From an uncultured Treponema sp. (lineage in GTDB: Bacteria > Spirochaetota > Spirochaetia > Treponematales > Treponemataceae): a stretch of DNA of 8,040 nucleotides. The notes under the pieces are model-generated. The model saw nothing but the letters and a program-made list of their open reading frames with translations, had not been told where the DNA came from and made no database searches. This document shows, piece after piece, positions 1-5,582 of this stretch. The stretch's first letter is position 1. Every line of letters starts with the position of its first letter. The DNA is taken from NCBI GenBank assembly GCA_945833725.1, contig CAMAFU010000071.1, forward strand, positions 1-8,040. Reading direction: 5' to 3'. The position numbers and the translations under genes are program-made.

Positions 1-1406
1 ACTCCTTCCACATAAGGAATAAAAGTTACATCAGCAAAGCCCTTGCCGGCTGTCATTTCCTTTACGATTGTGTATTTGTTCAAGGCATAGATGTAGGAAA
101 GATAAATTGCACACTGCAATCCGTCTTCGCTGTTGTAACTTCTGTTGGAAGTTGCATGAATGTGGGACAAATCCAAGGCTTCTGCTACAGCTTCTTCATC
201 TCCTTCCAGAGTTGCCTGCAAAAGTTCCTTTGAGTGCTTTATAATCTGGTTTGTAGTTTTGTATTCGTCGCAATCCCTTACTGCTCTTTCCCATTCCTGC
301 CGGATTTCGCCGTTAGGAATGCGGCAAGTCTTTTCATTTTTGTCGTAAACTAAATAGCCTAAATGAATAAGATAGGTAAAAACATCATCAGATTTTGTAA
401 AATCGGTCATTGTATTTAAATAAGTCCAGACATCCACATCCACACTTTCACCGCCAAGCATGCGGATAACTGCATCCTGTGTACCGTCAAAATTTGCCTG
501 AAGCCGGTCGGAAATTACCTGATAACTGGAAGTTTTTGACCAATAGTTACCGAACTCCCCGGTTTCCATTACTTTTATAATTGCCTGAGGATTATAGATT
601 TCATATTCGTTCTGTCTGTAGCCGTCGTACCAGCGCTTACATTCTTCAAAGTCGATTTTATATTTTCTGCAAAGATCTTCAACCTCATCAGAATTAAAAC
701 CTACAAATTCAGAAAGTTCAAAGGCATTTACCATGGTGTATTCTTCAAAATTATTGAGCTTAGACTGAACTTTATCCCGAACAATAGGAAGAATTCCCGT
801 AAGATAAGCAAGGGCAATAGCAGGCTTGAGAGTATCGCTCTTAAAAAGACCGTTCAGAAAATCAAGATATTCTGTAAAAAGCTCATCAGAAACCACACCG
901 TTTACCTGTTCCCGCACAAACACATCGTATTCATCAATAAGGATAAAGAACTGCTCGCCTGTCTTTGTAAAAATTTCCTGAATATTTTCAGCTATTGAAT
1001 TATCAACATCAAGATTTAAATCAGGAAACTCTGCCCTCATTTCATTTCCAACTTTTTTTTGCAGACGGCGCAGTACCATACTTCTATCGAGGCAATTCCT
1101 GTATTCCGAGTTAAGGTCAATTTTTATAAAGTTGAATTTATTCAGTTTAGATTCAAAATCCGGATCCTGCCCAAACTTCAACTTGGAAAAAAGTTCTCTG
1201 GAATTGCAGCCTTTTGAATAGTAAGAACTGATAATATCGGTTGCAATGGTCTTACCAAAGCGGCGTGGACGGCTTACACAAATGTACTTATTCTGCTCAT
1301 CTATAAACCGATTGAGGGTTTTTAAAATCATAGTCTTGTCCACAAAAATCGGCCGTTTAAGAGTTTCTTCAAAATTCAAGCTGTTCGGATTTAAGTAAAT
1401 TCCCAT
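1..1406 (-). CDS. AAA-ATPase-like / PD-(D/E)XK nuclease-family protein, 3' end outside the window
   Basis: I see an uninterrupted minus-strand frame of 468 codons from the ATG at 1406 to the left edge, so the C-terminus is cut by the window. A strong GGAGG site lies just upstream (complement of 1411-1416) and sets the start. The N-terminus has a Walker A-type motif RPRRFGKT (residues 46-53) and a Walker B-type LIDEYD (D158, E159, D161). The middle has the WYDGY box (259-263) followed by YNPQAI, typical of the 'AAA-ATPase-like' family. The last visible residues, GKGFADVTFIP (D459), match the first part of the nuclease-like DUF1703/PD-(D/E)XK domain; the expected E-x-K lies beyond position 1. 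Family knowledge: these proteins are about 500-580 residues, often multicopy in Treponema, Bacteroides and clostridia, and have no firm function. Nothing looks broken within the visible part. The neighbouring genes do not suggest a role. Confidence 0.9.
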   Translation of the reverse strand, partial: MGIYLNPNSLNFEETLKRPIFVDKTMILKTLNRFIDEQNKYICVSRPRRFGKTIATDIISSYYSKGCNSRELFSKLKFGQDPDFESKLNKFNFIKIDLNSEYRNCLDRSMVLRRLQKKVGNEMRAEFPDLNLDVDNSIAENIQEIFTKTGEQFFILIDEYDVFVREQVNGVVSDELFTEYLDFLNGLFKSDTLKPAIALAYLTGILPIVRDKVQSKLNNFEEYTMVNAFELSEFVGFNSDEVEDLCRKYKIDFEECKRWYDGYRQNEYEIYNPQAIIKVMETGEFGNYWSKTSSYQVISDRLQANFDGTQDAVIRMLGGESVDVDVWTYLNTMTDFTKSDDVFTYLIHLGYLVYDKNEKTCRIPNGEIRQEWERAVRDCDEYKTTNQIIKHSKELLQATLEGDEEAVAEALDLSHIHATSNRSYNSEDGLQCAIYLSYIYALNKYTIVKEMTAGKGFADVTFIPYVEG

Positions 1407-1427
1407 AAAAACCTCCGCTTACACAGA

Positions 1428-1436
1428 AGTATACCA
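1428..1436 (-). promoter_or_regulatory. Putative extended -10 promoter of the AAA-ATPase-like gene
   Basis: On the minus strand the sequence reads TGGTATACT, an extended -10 (TGn plus TATACT, 5 of 6 matches to TATAAT). It would start transcription near 1421, about 15 nt before the ATG and just ahead of the GGAGG site. No good -35 hexamer is visible at 16-18 bp, which is common for extended -10 promoters. Inferred from sequence only. Confidence 0.45.
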
Positions 1437-1471
1437 TAGAAAATGCGGCAAGGATAGAAGCCCCGCGCAAG

Positions 1472-1543
1472 CGTCCGGCTCTGCCGGATGGAGCGATATG
1501 CGGAAGGGCGGATAGCCTGGTTCCGGTCTGCCGGAAGCCGCCC
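1472..1543. repeat. G+C-rich double-hairpin intergenic element
   Basis: This stretch is clearly richer in G and C than its A+T-rich surroundings. Hairpin 1 pairs 1474-1479 (TCCGGC) with 1483-1488 (GCCGGA) across a TCT loop, extendable to an 8-bp stem at 1472-1490 with one G-U pair. Hairpin 2 pairs 1521-1526 (TTCCGG) with 1531-1536 (CCGGAA) across TCTG, and is enclosed by a G/C stem of 1506-1511 (GGGCGG) with 1538-1543 (CCGCCC). No T-run follows, so it is not a normal terminator. It shares the word GGAGCGA with the larger element at 4992-5111, suggesting related dispersed intergenic repeats (REP-like). Open frames that run through it look accidental. Confidence 0.4.
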
Positions 1544-1553
1544 AAAAATAAAG

Positions 1554-1597
1554 ATTTTACATAAATTTTACACAAAACCGCCGGGAATTTTACATAA
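1554..1597 (+). promoter_or_regulatory. Pho-box-like array of 11-bp direct repeats
   Basis: ATTTTACATAA occurs at 1554-1564, ATTTTACACAA at 1565-1575, then a non-matching 11-bp unit (1576-1586), then ATTTTACATAA again at 1587-1597. The TTTACA cores at 1556, 1567 and 1589 are therefore 11 and 22 bp apart, on the same face of the helix. Known: PhoB/PhoP-type regulators bind direct repeats of 11-bp period; the Bacillus PhoP core is a TT(A/T/C)ACA-like hexamer with about 5-bp spacers. The array ends 69 bp before the start of a Na+/phosphate cotransporter, which fits phosphate-starvation control. No PhoB/PhoR gene is in the window, so the regulator is inferred. A TATTAT at 1648-1653 could be the -10, but no strong -35 accompanies it. 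Confidence 0.5.
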
Positions 1598-1665
1598 AGA
1601 TTTTATTTTTCCCACAAGTCTGTTCGGTCAGGCAATTAACTCTGCCGTATTATTATGGGAAAAAA

Positions 1666-3318
1666 ATGACTTTAAAAATTGTTTCTTTTATTTTTGGCTT
1701 TGCCGGTGCACTGGGACTTCTGCTTTTTTCTATGGATATGCTTTCCAACGGAATTCAAAAAGGTGCGGGGAACAGCCTTCAGTTTGTGCTTAAAAAAATT
1801 TCCGGCAACAGATTTGCAGCCGTTCTTACAGGAATTTTCGTAACCTGCATAATTCAGTCTTCCTCTGCCACAACTGTAATGACTGTAAGTTTTGTAAATG
1901 CCGAAATTTTAACGCTTCAGCAGGCCATTGGCATTATTTTTGGTGCAAACATTGGAACAACTATTACGGCATGGATTGTTTCGTTTTTCGGGTTCAAATT
2001 CAGTCTTTCTGCTGTTGCTATTCCTATTTTTGGCATAGGTTTCCTTTTCAAGCAGCTTAAAAAATTTAAGATTCATAATTTTGGCGATATGATCTGCGGA
2101 TTCGGACTTTTGTTCATGAGTCTGGATTTGCTGGGAAAACTTCTTCATCTGTCGCCATCGCAAATAAATTTTCTGCAGAATTTTTCCGGAAATTCGTTTT
2201 TAGGAATTCTTACAGGTGTTCTGGCCGGTACTTTTTTTACGGCGTTAATTCACTCCTCTTCGGCTGTAACAGCAATTGTAATAACTATGGCGGCAAACGG
2301 TTCTTTAAGCTGGGAACTTTCTGCAAGCCTTGTATTGGGAAGCAACATAGGAACAACAATAGACTCAATTCTTTCTTCACTTAAAGCTTCCACAAATGCC
2401 AAACGGACTGCCTTTGTCCATGTGGCTTTTAATGTTACCGGCACAATTATTGCCCTACTTCTTTTTAAGCCTTTTCTTTCCCTTGTTGATTTTATAGTTC
2501 CCCTTTCGCCGGAAAAAGACATTACAACTCATATAGCCATGCTGCATACGGTTTTTAACCTGCTGGCCACTTTAATTTTTCTTCCATTTGTGGATCAGAT
2601 TGCTCTTTTATCAACAAAAATTATCCGTGACAATCCCACAGAAAAAGAAGACCGTTATATTTTTCCTGCAATTCTGCCGGGAAGTCATGTTTCTGCAGAC
2701 CTTTACTCCTTTCAGATTCAAAAGGAAATTTCAAAAATGAGTGCCAGGGTTATGGAAATGTTCGATTCAATATGCAATGTATTCATAAACGGAAAAAATG
2801 AAGTTGAAAAAGCAGAACTGGCTGTATCTAAAACAGAAAATTACATAGACGAAATGAATTATGCCATTACAGGTTTCCTTCAGCACTGTTCCAGACTTCC
2901 AAACGCAACACGCAGCGACAGAATGTATTTTTCAAAATTGCTGCAAATAACATACAATCTGGAAAATTTAAGCGATGAATGTGCTTCAATAATGTACACA
3001 TTAAAAAAATACCTTACCGGCACCAGTTTTTCCCTTGAAAAAAAGGAAACTAAAGAAATTGCCGATTATGTAGAACTGGTAAGAAGTTTTTACGAAGGTG
3101 TATGTCTGTTTATTTCTTTGGGAATTTCTGTTGAGCAGAAAAAGCAGAGCGAAATGCTGGAAGAAAAAATTGACAGCACGAAAGCAAAATTAAAAACAGA
3201 AACGGGTTTACGAATAGAAGAAGGAAGCGATGTAAAGGCTGAACTTTCCTATATTGATCTTGTACGGAAAATAGAAAAAGCCGGAGACTGCATTTATTCC
3301 ATTGTTCAGTCGCTGTAA
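1666..3318 (+). CDS. Na+/phosphate cotransporter family protein with C-terminal PhoU-like domain
   Basis: This 550-residue inner-membrane protein probably imports inorganic phosphate with sodium. Residues 1 to about 315 are highly hydrophobic and contain the two inverted family repeats (PF02690 type): QSSSATT (64-70) with GANIGTT (93-99), and HSSSAVT (196-202) with GSNIGTT (225-231). The QSSS/HSSS and N-I-G-T-T motifs form the family's substrate and Na+ site. Residues about 345-550 are soluble, helical and charged, matching the PhoU-like tail of bacterial NptA/YjbB-type proteins; length is normal for that group. The start at 1666 gives the expected hydrophobic N-terminus; only a weak GGGA (1657-1660) precedes it. 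A Pho-box-like repeat array lies upstream. It is followed after 94 bp by an unrelated lipoprotein with its own promoter, so it is probably monocistronic. No clear terminator is seen after the stop. Confidence 0.93.
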   Translation: MTLKIVSFIFGFAGALGLLLFSMDMLSNGIQKGAGNSLQFVLKKISGNRFAAVLTGIFVTCIIQSSSATTVMTVSFVNAEILTLQQAIGIIFGANIGTTITAWIVSFFGFKFSLSAVAIPIFGIGFLFKQLKKFKIHNFGDMICGFGLLFMSLDLLGKLLHLSPSQINFLQNFSGNSFLGILTGVLAGTFFTALIHSSSAVTAIVITMAANGSLSWELSASLVLGSNIGTTIDSILSSLKASTNAKRTAFVHVAFNVTGTIIALLLFKPFLSLVDFIVPLSPEKDITTHIAMLHTVFNLLATLIFLPFVDQIALLSTKIIRDNPTEKEDRYIFPAILPGSHVSADLYSFQIQKEISKMSARVMEMFDSICNVFINGKNEVEKAELAVSKTENYIDEMNYAITGFLQHCSRLPNATRSDRMYFSKLLQITYNLENLSDECASIMYTLKKYLTGTSFSLEKKETKEIADYVELVRSFYEGVCLFISLGISVEQKKQSEMLEEKIDSTKAKLKTETGLRIEEGSDVKAELSYIDLVRKIEKAGDCIYSIVQSL

Positions 3319-3371
3319 CAAAAAATGACCATATCCTTTGCTCCCCGTCTTCCGATTTTTCCCGTAAAAAC

Positions 3372-3401
3372 TCGACTTTTGGTCTTAAAATGATTTATAA
3401 T
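3372..3401 (+). promoter_or_regulatory. Putative sigma-70 promoter of the lipoprotein gene
   Basis: A perfect TATAAT at 3396-3401 follows TCGACT (3372-3377, 4 of 6 to TTGACA) with an 18-bp spacer. Initiation would be expected near 3408, only about 5 nt before the ATG at 3413, so the transcript would be nearly leaderless. Confidence 0.5.
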
Positions 3402-3412
3402 TCATTGCTGTT

Positions 3413-4687
3413 ATGAAAAAAATCTCTTTAAAAAAAATATACACCGTTGTTTTTCTTCTCTTTTCCGCTGTATTTTCCGGGTGCCACAACTCCGCTTCAA
3501 AATATAATACTTTTACAATTTGGACAGACAAAAAAGAATTTGTTTCCTACAGTGAACTTTTTAATTCCCTCCACAGCGATACAAAAGCCGTTATTATATA
3601 TAAGCCGAAACTTGCCAATTCTCTTCCACCGGCAAAAGACGAAGAACAGCCGGATTTAATAATCGGCTCCTGGCTTAAAAACTCAAAAACAAAAAAATTT
3701 TTCCGGCCGCTGGACAGTCTTTTAAGTGAAGACTGTGTTAATACAGACAGTTTTTATGCTCCGCTTATAGAATACGGCAGAACTTCCGGCAGACAGTACC
3801 TTCTTCCCGTAAGTTTTAACCTGCCTCTTATGATTTTTTCAAAAAAATACGAAAAACTCATGCCGGATCAGTATCAGCTTTCAATACAACAGATACAGGA
3901 CACAAGTGCAACATTCAACAAAAAAAACAGTAAAGGCGTTTATACAAACATGGGGTTTGCCCCTTCCTGGGATGAAGATTTCGTTTACCTTGTTACAAAG
4001 CAGTTCGGTCCTGTATTTGCAGAAAAAGGCAACTCTTTTGTCTGGGACAAAGAAAAACTTGATGAAACAGTTGAATACATAAAAAACTGGACTTCAGAAA
4101 AAAATGAATCAACAACTGTAGAACAGGATTTTGAATTTAAATACCTTTACACGCCAAAATACAGGCAGATTGCACAGGACAGAACTCTTTTTGCCTTTAC
4201 CACAAGTTCCAGTTTTTTCAACATATCCTTTGAACAGTTGGGCAACATTGACTACAGATGGATTTCTGTAAAAAACGGTCTTCCCATAGAAGATGACATT
4301 GTTTCTCTTGCCATATACAAAAAAACTAAAAAACTTAAATATGCAGAAACATTCATAAAGTGGTTTTTTACCGAAAATGCACAGAAAGCCATGCTGGAGC
4401 GGGACAATAAAATGCATCTGGATACATCAACTTTTGGAGTTGCATCAGGATTTTCTTCAATAAAGGCTGTAAACGAGCATATTTTTCCAACTTTTTACAG
4501 AAGCATTCTTGGAAACCTGCCTACAGAGCAGATGCTTTCCGCCCCAATTTCCCTGCCAGGCCGCTGGGAAAGCCTTAAAGAGCGTGTTATTTTTCCGTAT
4601 TTAAGTTCCGCCATAAAAACAGAGCCACAAGGAAAAGAAGAAAATCTTGAAGAACTTTTGTCGGCCTGGTCGAAACAGTTTGACTAA
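3413..4687 (+). CDS. Extracellular solute-binding lipoprotein (ABC-transporter type)
   Basis: The 424-residue product begins with a lysine-rich n-region and a hydrophobic core (residues 9-22), then FSGC with C24 as the lipidated cysteine, so it is a predicted membrane-anchored lipoprotein; the permissive lipobox is usual in spirochaetes. The mature part has family-1 solute-binding features: FTIWTDKKEF near residue 34, DLIIGSWL (81-88), a hinge-like LPVSFNLPLMIFSKK segment (131-145), and AETFIKWFFTENAQKAML (311-328), which resembles the conserved C-lobe helix of MalE/UgpB-like proteins. The ligand cannot be read from sequence. No permease or ATPase gene is adjacent, so it is an orphan here. 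The signal peptide fixes the start at 3413, yet there is no Shine-Dalgarno sequence before it. It could alternatively be a lipoprotein that has kept the fold without a transport role. Confidence 0.82.
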   Translation: MKKISLKKIYTVVFLLFSAVFSGCHNSASKYNTFTIWTDKKEFVSYSELFNSLHSDTKAVIIYKPKLANSLPPAKDEEQPDLIIGSWLKNSKTKKFFRPLDSLLSEDCVNTDSFYAPLIEYGRTSGRQYLLPVSFNLPLMIFSKKYEKLMPDQYQLSIQQIQDTSATFNKKNSKGVYTNMGFAPSWDEDFVYLVTKQFGPVFAEKGNSFVWDKEKLDETVEYIKNWTSEKNESTTVEQDFEFKYLYTPKYRQIAQDRTLFAFTTSSSFFNISFEQLGNIDYRWISVKNGLPIEDDIVSLAIYKKTKKLKYAETFIKWFFTENAQKAMLERDNKMHLDTSTFGVASGFSSIKAVNEHIFPTFYRSILGNLPTEQMLSAPISLPGRWESLKERVIFPYLSSAIKTEPQGKEENLEELLSAWSKQFD

Positions 4688-4699
4688 TACCCGTTATTA

Positions 4700-4740
4700 T
4701 AAGAAAATATTTCTTAAGGTTAAAACTTTTTTGGCCTTAA
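4700..4740 (+). promoter_or_regulatory. Two overlapping, mutually exclusive hairpins upstream of the 72-aa gene
   Basis: Hairpin A pairs TAAGAAA (4700-4706) with TTTCTTA (4710-4716) across a 3-nt loop. Hairpin B pairs TTAAGG onward (4714-4725) with the complementary arm ending CCTTAA (4729-4740), giving about 12 pairs including two G-U. They share 4714-4716, so only one can form fully. A second CCTTA at 4746-4750 could also pair with TAAGG. No T-run follows hairpin B. It could be a 3' end structure for the lipoprotein mRNA or a leader switch for the next gene. Confidence 0.35.
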
Positions 4741-4761
4741 AGACACCTTAGAGGCAGCATT

Positions 4762-4980
4762 ATGATGGAATCCGTTTCAATATCTCAAGAAGAACTCGAT
4801 ACTCTTGTTCAAAATAACAGCTCAAAAAAAAACACCACAGTCCGATATACTCAGTTTTCAAAAGATAAACTTCTTAAAAAAATCCAGTCTTGCAAAAAAG
4901 AAACAGAAACCCAGATAAAGTGCCAGAATGTCCGTCTTACACAAAAAGAGGTTGATGCTGTCCTTTCTTTAAAAAAATAA
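4762..4980 (+). CDS. Small protein with two FliM/FliY-like N-terminal motifs
   Basis: The 72-residue, lysine-rich product has no signal peptide or membrane segment. The start at 4762 is favoured over the ATG at 4765 because GAGG (4751-4754) sits 7 nt before it. Two similar short motifs flank a charged linker: ISQEELDTLV (residues 7-16) near the start and LTQKEVDAVL (59-68) at the end. Both match the pattern L-S-Q-x-E-I-D-x-L-L that opens FliM and FliY, where it forms the helix that binds phosphorylated CheY. No globular FliM domain is present. The gene stands alone between the lipoprotein and another small gene, 74 bp after the former. I do not recognise the full-length protein; a role as a CheY-binding or switch-associated peptide is inference from the motifs only. 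Confidence 0.72.
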   Translation: MMESVSISQEELDTLVQNNSSKKNTTVRYTQFSKDKLLKKIQSCKKETETQIKCQNVRLTQKEVDAVLSLKK

Positions 4981-4991
4981 CAGAAACGGGT

Positions 4992-5111
4992 TTTAGGGCA
5001 GAGCCCTAGGAGAAGGGGTGGCGGACAAGCAACAAAGCGAAGAGAAACGGCACTGCTTGCAGGGACGATTCGCGGAGCGACTTGCTTGGGAGCCAGGGGA
5101 AGGCTTTCCCC
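4992..5111. repeat. G+C-rich multi-hairpin intergenic element, possible structured RNA or REP-like repeat
   Basis: Most of the 209-bp gap between the two small genes is filled by a block richer in G and C than its surroundings. It opens with a hairpin TAGGGC/GCCCTA (4994-4999 with 5003-5008, loop AGA) and closes with GGGGAA/TTCCCC (5096-5101 with 5106-5111, loop GGCT). Between them CAAGCAA (5026-5032) can pair with TTGCTTG (5082-5088), enclosing CTGC/GCAG (5053-5062) and TCGC/GCGA (5070-5080, loop GGA), a possible three-way junction. Frames crossing it on either strand lack ribosome sites and coding character. It shares GGAGCGA with the element at 1472-1543. Either a dispersed intergenic repeat or a noncoding RNA or leader of the downstream gene. 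Confidence 0.45.
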
Positions 5112-5189
5112 TCCATATTCATATTCAGATATTTTATAAAAAACTAACATTTCTTTTTATTTTTCCGAAAATTTATATGAGGAAATGTT

Positions 5190-5582
5190 ATGGTCGGTTC
5201 ACTTTCATTAAATGCCTATTCTTACAGCAATATTATCTCAGGTGCGTCAGGAAAACTTTATGTTCCAGTTACGCCAAATGCCGTAATATACTCTCAGTTT
5301 GATCATATTTCCGGAGTTCCTTCCAGCGACAGTACACGAGGAATTTCCGTAAGCAAAATCCAGATTTTAAATTCACTTCTTAATCAGCTTATAACAATGA
5401 GAAATCAGCCAGCACAGAAAGAATATACAGAACAGGACGGCCTAAACCAGAATCAAATGGAAAGTCTTATTCAAAAATACCAGAGCCAGATTCAATTTGA
5501 AATGGAAAAAGCAGAAGCTACAGGTTACGGACTTGCAGGTGCAATGCCAGAAACTGGAAATATCGTAAACATCCAGCTTTAA
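5190..5582 (+). CDS. Conserved-looking hypothetical protein, 130 aa
   Basis: A GAGGAA site (5179-5184) lies 7 nt from the ATG when counted from GAGG, so translation from 5190 is well supported. The product has no signal peptide or transmembrane segment. Residues 1-50 are rich in Ser, Tyr and Val with the segment VTPNAVIYSQFDHISGVP (27-44); residues 53-110 are glutamine-rich and probably helical (QILNSLLNQL at 58-67, then SLIQKYQSQIQFEMEKAEA); the last 20 residues are Gly-rich. I do not recognise a family and assign no function. It may be co-transcribed with the 72-residue gene across the structured element at 4992-5111, or driven separately. Its TAA stop overlaps the stop of the convergent PHP gene by 4 bp. 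Confidence 0.75.
   Translation: MVGSLSLNAYSYSNIISGASGKLYVPVTPNAVIYSQFDHISGVPSSDSTRGISVSKIQILNSLLNQLITMRNQPAQKEYTEQDGLNQNQMESLIQKYQSQIQFEMEKAEATGYGLAGAMPETGNIVNIQL

Noticed and set aside
1369..1575. Minus-strand open frame overlapping the AAA-ATPase start and the G+C-rich hairpins
   Set aside because: It is out of frame with the real gene, starts within the Pho-like region and runs through hairpins; composition and lack of a ribosome site indicate chance.
1554..1597. Pho-like repeats as a CRISPR fragment
   Set aside because: Units are 11 bp with no spacers of CRISPR length and no cas genes nearby.
1488..1793. Plus-strand open frame overlapping the start of the Na+/Pi cotransporter
   Set aside because: It overlaps the transporter gene in another frame and has no SD; the transporter frame has clear family motifs.
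3328..3383. GACCA/TGGTC inverted repeat after the cotransporter as a terminator
   Set aside because: Five pairs with a loop of over 40 nt and no T-run; too weak.
5018..5302. Open frame across the structured element into the 130-aa gene
   Set aside because: Its upstream half is the repeat-like element and its downstream half is an out-of-frame reading of the 130-residue gene, which has its own good ribosome site.
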